Shown: positions 42,610-53,612 of the stretch, in pieces
How the letters are laid out: every line of letters begins with the position of its first letter
Position numbering within the stretch: the first letter of the stretch is position 1
Origin: Agapetus fuscipes
Lineage: Eukaryota; Arthropoda; Insecta; Trichoptera; Glossosomatidae
Reading direction: 5' to 3'
Length of the DNA stretch: 64,000 nt
NCBI GenBank assembly: GCA_951799405.1
Contig: OX637351.1
Coordinates: 4,868,251 to 4,932,250 of the forward strand
Notes under the pieces: model-generated
Told to the model about the DNA's origin: nothing
Seen by the model: only the letters and a program-made list of their open reading frames with translations
Databases searched by the model: none
Translations under genes and position numbers: made by a program

Positions 42610-44726
42610 TTCATCAATACTTCACTGTGGTCCATTTAATTCTTCTTTATTGCAGGAGCTTGGTATCTTGTCATAAAAACATAGTTAAACCAATTTGTTT
42701 TATTTCAAGAATGTGTTTAATTTGAAACATTTTTAAGTTTGTTTGTAGGAAAATTTAAATAAAAAGTATCATTTTCTCTACACTTGATTGTCATGCTGTC
42801 AAGGTAATATGCTATGAAAGGGTGTGCTTCAAAAAATGCAAAACCACAACATATATTCCCCTTAGTTCATTGTATTCAATATCTTAACTTTTCATATTCT
42901 TGTTAAGGCAGTGCTTTGTTGTGCTAGCCGTATGTCTCTATTGGTTGCTATCATCTGGAACAGTACCCTTAGTACGAGTTGCAAAACTTGAGTAATGTAA
43001 AGTTTACGGCAATTATTAAAGAGTGATTTCCCCCAAAATCTGTCGTTTTTGTTTGTTTGAACTTGATTTTCTTCATCACTGTAACTCTTTTGCTAAGACC
43101 ATAAAGTGTAAGAAATAAAAATGGCAGATTTTGGGAGAAATCACTCTTTAATATTTTCCGTAAACTTAACTTTTCTCAAGTTTTGCAACAAAAGTATGAA
43201 GTTCTTGAGCAACCTCTTGTTCGTCTTCCCAAGATTTTTCTTTCAAAGATGTTGCTAATAAAGAACTAGAAAAACTATTTCTTGGTTATTCTCTTCAAAG
43301 TTCAAAAATATTTTTGTCTCCTACATCTGCTGCACTTTTCGTTGTACTTCATTTCGACCCATGATGTCTTGGTCATCTTCCTCCAAATTCACATCTTGAG
43401 TTCCACAAGGGCCTAGGCGGTTCCTTTCATATTTCATAACACATTATGTTAAGCCAATTAAACACAGATTGCATTTAGTTTTTGTCTGCAGCTTTCAAAA
43501 CTTGAAAGAAATGTTTTTTTTTTTTGTTTTTTACGTAGCATTCTTTTAAATAAATTTGGAGATGTTAAATTGCAATAAAGTTATTACAAGCTGTAGATGA
43601 AGTGTTGCCCGAATTATTTTATGTATCTATTTAATTTTTACTGATTACAATGAAAGAAAAAAGTGTTGTTAAACAAAAGGGTGATTAATTGTCACTGCCA
43701 AACATTCATTCAATTTGGTTTATAAATAATTTTGTATTATTTAATTACTTGAATAAAATATTTTTGAATCTTAAACCTGTTATATTACTAAAAATTTTGA
43801 TTGTTATTTTTAAGCAATCAGTCGCAAAATATAATTGTGCCTTTTCCCTAGCTGCCTGGCTGTGTGAAGTCACAATTTTTTGCCTGTAATTTGCCGAGTC
43901 CTTGCCAGACGAAAAGAAATGAGTTAAGCTCTTGGCATTGTAATTGGTAAGGTAACCCAGTTGGAATTTCAGGGTCTTTTTATGCATCCTGCCTGGATTC
44001 TCTATGGATTACCAAAGAAACTGTGCGAAAGTTTCCATAAATCTCTATACACTGATGACGTCCAACCGAGCCTTGGATAAAACGCGGGCGAAATGGAAAT
44101 TGCTGCTAGTCTCGCTCATCAACCGCTTCCAGCACTGTATGTTCTCATTTTTACGTTTCATCCATCAAGTCCACCTAGGATCCTATTTGTTTGTTACAAT
44201 AAAATTATATTTTTTCAATTCAAAACAAAACGACACATGGTTTACAATTTCTTGTTGTATTGTCTTCAAAGATATAGCTTTTTTAAAAACTGATTATCCT
44301 TTATGAACTCGGAGCATTTTTAATTTAGAACTTTTTTCTCTGCCGTTCTTAGCTACCATTAATCAAATACTTTTTTGCTTTTTCCCTAGCAATAGGGATG
44401 GGCATTGTGCAACTTTCCAATAAAAAACATGGAAAAGATCAATGTCTGACCCCATTTGGTTATTTCTTTGCTTGATAATTTTGAGTTTTTAAATTTGCTT
44501 TTCTTGATGAAATAGGTATTTTGAGTACTTGGAGAAGAGACCATTCACATGACACTGGCGCCCTTACTTATCCCGGGAAATCGCCACATAGAAAAGAAGA
44601 AGACTTATAAAGAAAAAGAAGAAGAAAACCATCTACGTACTCCCCGTTGTGTCAAATGTCATTCAATGACGTTTAAATTTCTAATATTATTTTGATTTTA
44701 ATGTCAATATTTGATTATAAACCGCC
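42610..44726. other. Intergenic, TXNL1 to zinc-finger paralogue 1
   Basis: AT-rich. It holds the fold-back at 42977-43190, small pieces of the AGCAACCAATAA family and a GAAGAAGAAG-tailed fragment at 44555-44630 (sister at 47895-47955). No convincing gene. Confidence 0.6.
42977..43190. repeat. Inverted repeat, ~66-bp arms
   Basis: Arms 42977-43044 and 43123-43190 (TTGCAAAACTTGAG; AAAGAGTGATTTC) are near-complements around a ~78-bp spacer; a MITE-like fold-back between TXNL1 and zinc-finger paralogue 1. Confidence 0.7.
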
Positions 44727-47307
44727 ATGGATTGTCATGATCTAAATCTTAACGTAGAACGGTCGTCATTTCCTCGCGTGGAAGGCTTGGGAGCTGATGA
44801 CGTCAGGCAAGACGGTTTTGATTCCATGAGCTCTGACGACGTAGCCATAGCGAATCGGCTCACTTCTTCCTACAAATCTGATACACAAAATAAGGGTAAG
44901 CATAAAAAGTAAACTTCATTCCAGTGGTGCCACATTCCAAATCGATCCTTCATCAATCATCATCATACGCTTGGCAGCCCTGGGTTGGCCTTGGCTGAAT
45001 TAAAGATTCACCTGCCCATCGCCTTTGCTCTCCAGCTACATATGTCTGCCTGCCTTGGCTGCATCTATGTTGACGCAGTCCATCCATCGCATGTTTGGCC
45101 TTCCTGAAGCGCTATTCTGCTAAATTCCTTACACTTTGGATATCAATCCAAGTCAGAGCATGCTGGCGCTTGCGAAAGAACTCCATAGGTAAAAAATCAC
45201 AGTACACCTTATTTATGGACACAAATCACTATCTCGTTGCCGTAAGGAATTTAGTAGACAAGCGCTTGTGGTGTCCTTCGGCCTTGTGTCTCAAATAAAA
45301 CAACGTAAGTAAAATCACGTTGATAGAAAGGCCAATAAATGCCTTTATTTTTACAATTGTAGATACAGATAATTAAATATAGAATATAGAAATATATAGT
45401 GAAAAGAAATAAAAAAGTAATGTCCATTTTTCTGCAATCTCAAACTTTAAACTGCTCTCATGAACAATTTAGTTTTTGTCGCTTATGCCCTATATCTTTT
45501 TAACCGACGATTTGCATTCTCACAAGCAGACAGATATAAGTTTGCGCTTGCACATGCCGCATGTGAACCTACAACATAAAAACCCAAATCTCAAATCAGC
45601 ATACACCCTGCAACTCTAGCCGACCTTCTTTGAAATATGGGTGACATTGGCAAAGTGAACCATTTTCTACAGCATGGGTGGTCAGCCGCACACCAACCTA
45701 TAAGTCAAGGAACATACACAACAAATTTCATTTTATAATTTAACAAATTTGAAGAAGTTTGATCTTGGAAATACAAATGCAACATGTGTAATTGCAAATT
45801 CACGTGTGCTTTCTTGCAGATGTGCATTATGTATGAATCTTAATAAAACATTAATTACATCAAACTGCTTTTTTCAGATGCCACTTCCTTCAGAGATGAT
45901 AATGAGAATTTTCAAGAAAATCTAATAGAAACATTGCAAGGTGACAACTCTTCACAAAATGCATCTAATCAAAAATCCATACCAGGAACAAGCAAGAAAA
46001 AGTCCATCAATAAAAAGTATCTAGGAGCATATAAGAAGCCTAAAGTCAAAACGGTGAAGAAGAAGTCTACACCAAAAATTGATTTAAACACCTTACATAG
46101 CGATGCAGAAGAAAACACAACCTTGACGTGTAAGAAATGTATGTTTGAAACTCAAAATAAGAAATCCTTGGTAGAGCATATAATGACTCACATCAGAGCT
46201 GTCACGTTTGCCTGTGAACACTGCAGCTACACAACAATGCAGAAAACCTGCTTTAAAAACCACCTGCAGACTCACACGGAAAACAGAAAGTTTCCCTGTG
46301 ATCAATGCAGTTACAAAGCCGTGTTTAAAAAGAATTTAACCAAACACATGTTGGCTCATACGGGAGATAAGCCGTTTGCTTGTGAGGAATGCAGTTATAA
46401 AACAGCGTATCCGGCAAATTTAAAAGCTCACTTAGTCATTCATACGGGAAAGAAACCTTTTGCGTGTGACGAGTGCAGTTACAGAAGTGCGCAGTATACC
46501 GGCTTGAAAACTCATAAATTGGGACACACTGGAGTTAAACCTTTTTCTTGCGATCAGTGTAATTACTCTGCAAGGAGACTCTCTCAATTGAAAATACACA
46601 AATACACTCATACGGGAACTAAACCCTTTGCTTGTGACCAATGCAATTATAAAGCAGCTCAAGCAGAAAATTTAAAAGCTCACTTGCAAACTCACTTGCA
46701 GATTAAACCATATGCCTGTGATATATGCAATTATAAAACTGCACAAATGGCAGGTTTGAGAGCTCACAAGTTAAAACACCAACAGATAAAACCGTTTTCG
46801 TGCGACCAATGCAGTTATTCAGCTACGAGGCTATCACATTTAAAAGCACATCTATTGACTCACGCCGGATTCAAACCGTTTGCCTGTAATCAGTGCAGCT
46901 ATACAGGAATCAATGCTTCATATTTAAAGTCACATCAAATAAAGCACTCTGGAGAAAAAAACTATGCTTGTGACCAGTGTAGCTACGCAGCTGCAAGACC
47001 ATCGCAATTGAAAACCCACAAATTGACTCACATAGGCTATAAACCATTCACTTGCGATCAATGCAGTTATGCCGCTACACAATCATCACATTTAAAATCA
47101 CATAAATTAACACATTCAGGTTATAAGCCTTTCTCCTGTGATCAGTGTAGTTACTCGGGAAACAGTGCAACATATTTAAAAACTCACAAACTCACTCACA
47201 CGGGAGGGAAGCGTTTTGCTTGTGATCAGTGTAACTATATTGCAACACAGTCTTCATGCTTAAAAAAACACAAACTCGATCTACATAGCTACATTGGTCC
47301 TATGTAG
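44727..47307 (+). CDS. C2H2 zinc-finger protein, 14 fingers (tandem paralogue 1)
   Basis: Exon 1 is 44727-44895 and exon 2 is 45878-47307, joined in phase 1 (G|AT) with a GTAAGC donor and TTTTTTCAG acceptor; 532 aa. The first ~140 residues are low-complexity and lysine-rich (SIPGTSKKKS, KKPKVKTVKKKS) with no ZAD, BTB or KRAB domain visible. Fourteen C2H2 fingers (C-x2-C-x12-H-x3-4-H) fill residues ~141-525, most starting F-x-C-D-Q-C-S/N-Y and joined by TGxKPF-like linkers; the last finger has H-x4-H. Likely a nuclear DNA-binding protein; the target is unknown. It is paralogous to the next gene. Coding sequence is AT-rich, unlike UBR4. The upstream ATG at 44727 is preceded by ACCGCC, a reasonable context. 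Orthology to a named fly gene cannot be claimed. Confidence 0.88.
45500..45760 (-). mobile_element. LINE-C 3' end copy with adjoining UTR
   Basis: Reverse unit whose 5' side continues past the fixed start into CAAATTTCATTTTA, the LINE-C 3' UTR. It lies in the intron of zinc-finger paralogue 1. Confidence 0.68.
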
Positions 47308-47324
47308 AAATGGACAAAGCGATT

Positions 47325-47545
47325 GATAAGAAGTTAACACAATGTTTGGAGAGTGTACATTTGCAGTTGCTGGTCCTCTGGCCTAGAACCACCTGCCATA
47401 TCATGTGAGAGAGCTAGAGGACCATGGAAAGTTCCGGAATGCAACTGAAGACAATCAAATTTCTGGCATCATTTGCGCAAGCGCCCTTGGAGTGACTGCA
47501 TTACGAAACGGCGCTATAAAGAAAGTATCAACTCATCATCGATTA
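47325..47545 (+). mobile_element. CR1-like LINE 3' end downstream of zinc-finger paralogue 1
   Basis: TTTGCAGTTGCTGGTCCTCT to GGCGCTATAAAGAAAGTATC; related pieces at 23805-24000 (minus) and 62735-62930 (plus). It may form part of this gene's 3' UTR. Confidence 0.6.
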
Positions 47546-48284
47546 GAAGGTACCTGAGGATCAAAAACATCGGATTTGAGGGGCCTATGGTTTCATCAAA
47601 CTGATGCGTAGATTCAGACATAAGATAAAATAGAATGGAAACACAAGACACACCCAGGAAGGAACAATCAACTCAAATTTGAAAATATATTGTTTTCTCG
47701 GCGGGGAAACTTTGTAACTATAGGGTCCCTAGAAACTAACAACAAAATGTTTGTTTGCTTTTTTCCTAGCAGACCTGCCATGTGACTTCACTATTTTGTT
47801 TTGCGAAGTGATATATTTTCCCCACATTCCAAATGTGTGGAGTCCATTTATTACTTCAAATTGTTGTGTTTTAACTTTAATGTAAACAACTTAACACTGG
47901 CGCCCCTGCTGAATGCGGGAATCCGCCACAAAGAAGAAGAAGAAGAACTTTATTGTATTTCATCACTAATAGATCACCTTCCTATTGGTGTATGTGTATC
48001 AATGTTATTTTATTGAAGGTTTATTCAAATTCTTTTTCTCCAGACATTCTTTAGCTCTATTTTTGTTTATTCTTTGTTTTTTTATATTTATTTTCATTTT
48101 TAAAATTGTTATTAAATCAATATTTTATTACATGTCATATGTTTTACAATAAAGAGATATAAAAAATATAAATCCTTTTATTATAATACACCATTGGATA
48201 GAAGAAATAAATTTTATATTTTCAAGAATAAAAATTAGGAGTCTGCACAAATGATATGGACAAAAAAGATTGAGACATCAAAAG
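47546..48284. other. Intergenic between the zinc-finger paralogues
   Basis: Repeat fragments plus an AATAAA at 48149-48154 that could end paralogue 1 transcripts if its 3' UTR is long. No ORF of note. Confidence 0.45.
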
Positions 48285-48368
48285 GTTCCGAATCGCCACA
48301 TGCGACCCCTTCGGAAATAACGCAGGCAAGAAGTTACACTATATGCGTAGCTTAGTTGCGAGTTACGA
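48285..48368 (+). mobile_element. SINE-A 3' end fragment
   Basis: The last ~80 bp of SINE-A (TCGCCACATGCGACCCC to GCGTAGCTTAGTTGCG) between the two zinc-finger genes. Confidence 0.6.
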
Positions 48369-48566
48369 GTTTTTTTATTATCTTCTCAAGGCTTAGGTAT
48401 ATTTTTTTGTTATTTCATGGCTGTCTGTAAAATAATGCGCTTTAAGCAGCACTGTGCATAAACACGAAAGAAAAAGAAGACAAATATTTAAGATCTGTCA
48501 GCTTAATAAATGACAGCGACTTAAAAATCCCTTTGTATTCTTCTAATTTGTTGCTATTTATCCAAA

Positions 48567-50743
48567 ATGAGTTGTGACAACCTCACTGTCGATATTCAGA
48601 AACAAAACACTATAAACGTGGAATATTATGTTATCGATTCTGAATTTAATCTAGTAAGGAATGATGGCCAAAGATCAGCAATGGATTGTCACGACGGAAT
48701 TATGTCAACGGAGAGCATATCTGTTCCCAGTTCAAGTGTCAGCCAAACAGGCGAGTAAATTGTAATTGTATCCAGCCGTTTTTCCACTAGGGGTGGCGAG
48801 TACTTCCTCAGATGCGTCTCCACTGTAGTCTGCCCTCGCACTCTTTGTTTATCTCCTGGACATTCCTGTAGATTCCAGTCACTTGTAATATCGCTTATTT
48901 GATCAATCCACTATCTCCTCATTCTTTATTTTCCAGGCTTACCTTTGGGATTCCCTTTGTAAGCTCTTTTTGTCAGTTGTTCCCTGTCTATTCTTTCTAA
49001 ATGCTCCAACCATCTCATGTACTTTCAGTCTCATATTCTTCTTTAAACCACACTTATTCATAACCAAATCATAATGAACCCTATCGTTCAGAGTCATATT
49101 ATGGAATTACCATGTCTTATGTTGTGTGTATTATGTTCCTTGACTATCAATTTAGTATGAGGCTGACGCCCCATGCTGTGAAAACTTTATTCATTTCTGC
49201 GAATGCCACCCCAGTTTCAGGGAAAGGTGGTAGGAATAGCAAGGCTTCTGTTCATATTATATTATATTTTGTATGTACACATACAACATGTGTAAGGTTG
49301 AACTTGCGTGCATTAAATATGAGTCTTAAATGTCAATATATCTTTGCAACTTAGATTATATAGTATATATAAAGTTATCCTTTTGTGTATCACGTTTTGT
49401 GTACTGTTTTTTTGTTAATTTCATATCCTTAATTGCTAGATTTCTAATTCTTTTTACCTTTTTCAGAAGTCAATACTGAAGAAAATGAAAACCAAAATAT
49501 TGAACAAACTACGCAGCAAGACGAAACATCCAGTCAAGAAAAGGTGGCCGAATGTGCGTCCAACCCTGGGACAAGCAAAACCCAAACCAAGGCAAGGAAA
49601 CCTCGGACTACTTATAGGAAGACAAAACCTGTAGTGAAGAAATCTCTAAAAACAAAAATCCCGTCTTTTAAAGGCAGCTCAGATAGTTGTCAGACTGTAG
49701 AGAGCACTCCGTTTTCATGTACAAAGTGTAGTTTCCAAACTGAAGAAAAAAAGTTGTTAGTGGCTCACATAATGACCCATATCCGAACTGACTCATTTGT
49801 GTGCAAGCATTGTAGTTATAAAACAACACAGAAAACATGTTTTAAAAACCACCTCCAGACTCACACGGAAAACAGAAAGTTTCCCTGCGATCAGTGCAGT
49901 TATAAGGCCGTGTTTAAAAAGAATTTAACCAAACACATGTTGACTCATACGGGAGTCAAACCTTTTGCGTGTGAAAAGTGTACTTATAGAACGGCTTACA
50001 TGGCAAATTTAAAATCACATATGGTAACTCACACTGGGTTTAAGCCGTATGAGTGCGATATGTGCAGCTATAAAAGCGCTCATTTATCGAGCTTAAAAGT
50101 GCATCAACTTAAACATTACGGATACAAAGGCTTCGCTTGTGATCAGTGCAGTTATACAGCAAGAAGGGCGTCTCAAGTAAAAGCGCATAAAGCAACCCAC
50201 ACAGGTGAACGACCATTCGCTTGCAATCAGTGCAGCTACAAAGCAGCACAAGCAGCAAATTTAAAAGCACACTTGTTAACACACATGGAAGAGAAGCCGT
50301 TTGCTTGTGAACACTGCAGTTATAGAACAGCACAATTGGCAAGCTTGAAAGCTCATAAATTAAAACACACTGATAGTAAACCCTTTCCTTGTACACAGTG
50401 TAATTATTCTGCAGCAAGACCATCTCATTTAAAAACGCATATGCTGACGCACACTGGATACAAACCGTTTGCCTGTGATCAGTGCAACTATACGGCAGCT
50501 CAAGTCGCAAATTTAAATAAGCACAAACTTAAGCACACGGAAATAAAAGCCTTTCAGTGCGATCAATGTTGTTACTCTGCCAACAAAGTGGCGCAATTAA
50601 AAGTACATCAAATGAAGCATAATGAGTACAAACCTTTTGCTTGTGATCAGTGTGTTTATAAAGGAACAAAGCTTTCGAATCTATTGAAACACAAACTCAA
50701 ACATACCAATACAAATCAGAATCAAACTCTTGCGGTATTATAA
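48567..50743 (+). CDS. C2H2 zinc-finger protein, 12 fingers (tandem paralogue 2)
   Basis: Exon 1 is 48567-48750 and exon 2 is 49467-50743; 486 aa. The phases only agree if exon 1 ends at ACAG before GCGAGT, a GC-AG intron; the nearby GTAAAT at 48755 gives the wrong phase. Residues 1-145 are acidic then basic (KARKPRTTYRKTKPVVKKS) with no recognised domain. Twelve C2H2 fingers follow from residue ~146, of the same F-x-C-D-Q-C-S-Y type as the upstream paralogue, ending with a short non-finger tail. Fingers 1-3 match the paralogue most closely (KTCFKNHLQTHTENRKFPC is shared exactly). A nuclear DNA-binding role is inferred from the family. If the GC donor is not used, exon 1 would terminate at a TAA (48756-48758). 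Confidence 0.85.
48765..49110 (-). mobile_element. LINE C-terminal remnant, zinc-finger paralogue 2 intron
   Basis: Degenerate reverse copy of the 39283-39774 LINE beginning CCACTAGGGGTGGCGAGTAC. Confidence 0.6.
49135..49365 (+). mobile_element. LINE-C 3' end copy, diverged
   Basis: Starts CCTTGACTATCAATTTAG; many substitutions; lies in the intron of zinc-finger paralogue 2. Confidence 0.6.
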
Positions 50744-50799
50744 AAAGAAAATCACACAAGTTTATCTTTTTAAAAATCTTTCATGGATTATTGTTGCTA

Positions 50800-50940
50800 A
50801 AGAAGAAAATGCATGAAAAAGGTGATGGATATGAATGAATTGAAAGAGATATGTAAGGATAGGAAAAAATGGAGGCAACTCTGCAGAGGCTCTGGCCACC
50901 CCTAGCGGAATGGCGACAGAGTTACAGTTTACAGTTACAT
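50800..50940 (+). mobile_element. LINE 3' end fragment after zinc-finger paralogue 2
   Basis: GATAGGAAAAAATGGAGGC and TGGCCACCCCTAGCGGAATG; the same LINE family in plus orientation. Confidence 0.6.
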
Positions 50941-51451
50941 TATTATAAGAGGGCAGTTTTGTAAGTATGCTCTAAATTAGCTAGTGAACACCAACTTAAC
51001 AAGCAAGGCCCGGTTGCTTTAAGGCTGGATTAACCTTTGTCAGTGGTCTTTATGATTATATTTGAATGTTTTTGTTGTTGTTCTGCGCTAGGAATCTTAC
51101 TCACTACCTTCCAATATTGAGTCCAAAACATTACACACTTGTTCACGGATCAAGTAGATAACATGTGTTAATGTAGATTTACAGTATCCAGTTGCACAGA
51201 ATCAATTTCTAAGGGATTGATGAAATTTGTTATTATTTATTTATTGATAAAGCAATTATTTATAATCTTCCAGTTACATAACTTCTATGTAAATGTTTTT
51301 AGTATTGTTGTTACCATTTAATTAATTTTATCAATTAATACACTTATTTAAAAATATTATATTTATTCTTAATGTAAACTTATATTATTAGTTTAAGCTC
51401 CTTTTCGCATGGTCCAGTCTGGTGCTGGATCAGAAGGAAGAAATGGGGATA

Positions 51452-51725
51452 ATAAGAATATTAGGATGATTTATTTGGTGAGCGCTGTTTTTATGTGTAT
51501 CACACCTCAATAGCCCTCTGCGAGCTTTGTCCTCACTCAAGCAAGACCCAGTTACTGTAAGGCTGAATGGACCTTTAGTGACCGGTCTTTGGTAAAGAGA
51601 TATGAGTTTTCCTCCAAGCGAAGAGCATATTTGAAAATATAAATGGTATAATTTTTTGTGCTCCGCCTTGATTCAAACCCACACCCTTCCATTTACGAGT
51701 CAAAAGTGTTAACTACTAGACTAAA
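51452..51725 (-). mobile_element. SINE-B copy
   Basis: Reverse copy from the (TAA)n-GGATGATTTATTTGG tail to the box B region (GATTCAAACCC on plus). Intergenic. Confidence 0.7.
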
Positions 51726-52025
51726 TGTTTGTTAGCATTCACAAGATCTGCCGTGGTTTTTCTGGGGGTCCCAAACACCTCACAACCAGATCCAGACCGA
51801 AACTGGACCCTGTGAAAAGGACGTTAGAGTTTTGCTTTAATGAAAATGTACCAGTATGAATTATAAATTTAAGTATCATATTTTTTTCAATGTTTCGGCA
51901 AAAACTTTTTATAACTATCATAGTGCTGTTTGTTACCTTTTGTGTTGTTGGTTAGTTTTAATTTTTACCCAATTTTGATTGATTTTCAATTGCAACAGAT
52001 TTTATGAACCGTGGTCCGTAGTCGT

Positions 52026-52325
52026 TGTCCGGTCGATAGCTCATTTGGAAGAGTGCTTGCATTCCATGCCGTGAGCTCGGGTTCGAATCCCACCGAGGGT
52101 GTCAGAAATGATTTCCCGTTTCGGTGTTTATTTCAAACCCTAATATAAAATACCGGCATGGTTTACTCAGCCTTCACAAGAAATGAGTACCTACCAGCCC
52201 CCTCGAGAGCTGGGAAACCCCCATTTCAAAATGAAGGGGTTGGCGTAAAAATAAATAGATTCCACTCGCCACATGCAAAACCCTCAAGTAACGCGGCAAG
52301 AAGTTACACTATAAGTGTATACTAT
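52026..52325 (+). mobile_element. SINE-A copy, nearly full length
   Basis: Head TCCGGTCGATAGCTCATTTGG and box B GGGTTCGAATCCCACC, body, and end AAGAAGTTACACTATAAG. Intergenic, upstream of USP39. Confidence 0.75.
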
Positions 52326-52740
52326 GTGTGTGTAAGATTTGTGAGAGTTGTATCCGACTTCATCATCATTATGTACACATTTATTAACCCTGCCATGCCA
52401 TAGTGCCATCACAGATATGCCCTATGCTTAGACATACCTATCTAAATGTCACCTCATGTACCTACAATTACCAATCTCAAGAGACAACTTCATCTGACAG
52501 TTCAGTTTTTGACTCTTTAGCGTAGAAGAAGCACATTTCCTGGTGACGATGAATACGACTCTGATAACACGTGTAAAAATCCAACCTTCCCACCTTGATT
52601 CTCAGTTTTTAATTCAATAAACAATGCGGTCGGAACCTTTTTGAATTTGAATACGTATTGTGTAATATTCCTGTTGTATTAAAGAAGTAAAAACATGCAT
52701 TATGTGGTTGTTTTATTTAAAATATTTTTAAAGGAAAAAC

Positions 52741-53245
52741 ATGTCTCAACTTGATTCTGTGCAAAGGAAGGCAGTGAGGTTGATCAATGATCCTTCTCTG
52801 ACATCCGATCTGCAGCCGCTCCAGCACAGAAGAAAAGTTGGAATGCTCAGTCTTTTTTATCGATATTACCACGGAGCTTGTTCTAATGAGCTCCATTCAT
52901 TAATCCCTCCCCCTCTCATTTCAGAAAGGGAAACTCGTAGTACGACTCTCATTCATCCCTTTGCAGTCGATCTCAAAACTATGAGAACTTGGCTTTTCAT
53001 GACTCATTCCTTTGCCAAACTGCCCGTTTATGGAATGGTCTACCAGTATCTGTGTTCCCTTCCTAATTTAATCCGGTTTTATTCAAAACCAACATCAATC
53101 ACCACTTCCTTGCAGCGCCTCACGACAGAATCAAGAACTCAAGCAACACCTCTGCGGCACCCTTCCAGGGTGATATAGACCCCCAAGACTCTTAAGAATT
53201 GGGGAGCCTCCCGCACAGGATTCCTTAAAAAAAAAAAAAAATGTC
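52741..53245 (+). mobile_element. Jockey-like LINE 3' end with poly(A)
   Basis: ORF end LDSVQRKAVRLINDPSL, HRRKVGMLSLFYRYYHG and SERETRSTTLIHPF is typical of arthropod non-LTR reverse transcriptases. It is followed by CCTCTGCGGCACCC...CCGCACAGGATTCC and an A-run at 53223. It explains the minor repeats at 2165-2330, 4460-4560, 7975-8010, 27090-27135, 30205-30300 and 55663-55760, which are pieces of the same 3' end. Confidence 0.72.
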
Positions 53246-53612
53246 TTAAAAAGTTTACAAAAAAAAAACTCTGGGTTATGGCTAAATTTGTTGGACTGCT
53301 CTATCTATAGGTAATCTAAGTTGGAAATAGATATCAGTATAATCACCTTTCTCTTAAACAAAAGTAGCATTCGTAAAAAGTAAAAAAAAAAAAAATCATT
53401 TTAGGAAGCCAGCCTCATACCAATCAAGAATTCAAGCAAATGAGCCGCTTAGAACTAAAAGTGAAATTTAAAAATTGCTATTGGCCGTCTTTTATTATAT
53501 TCAACTAAAATGCTATAGAGGTAGGTACAAAAAAAATCCTCAAGTATGCACGTTTTTCGAATGTCCACCCTATATTAAACTGTCACCGAATGCAGTTGTC
53601 AAACAATTGAGA

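Larger units (their letters stand above)
48751..49466 (+). other. Putative GC-AG intron of zinc-finger paralogue 2
   Basis: Donor CAG|GCGAGT at 48751 and acceptor TTTTTCAG at 49466. The exon 1 end leaves one base and exon 2 supplies two, giving GAA; the paralogue intron is also phase 1. It contains a minus-strand LINE 3' fragment and a plus-strand LINE-C copy. Confidence 0.7.
50941..53612. other. Intergenic between zinc-finger paralogue 2 and USP39
   Basis: Contains a decayed SINE-B (50985-51160), the SINE-B at 51452, SINE-A at 52026 and the Jockey-like 3' end at 52741. The last ~370 bp before USP39 hold its promoter; no clear core motif was identified. Confidence 0.5.

Noticed and set aside
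44555..44630. Promoter element common to both zinc-finger genes (GAAGAAG tract)
   Set aside because: The similar tract at 47895-47955 is part of a dispersed repeat and sits at a different distance from the second gene.
46093..46662. Minus-strand ORFs inside the zinc-finger exon (also 50109-50510)
   Set aside because: They are antisense shadows of the repetitive Cys/His codons, without domains.
52741..53178. Separate 145-codon gene upstream of USP39
   Set aside because: The sequence is the end of a jockey-like reverse transcriptase followed by its 3' UTR and poly(A).
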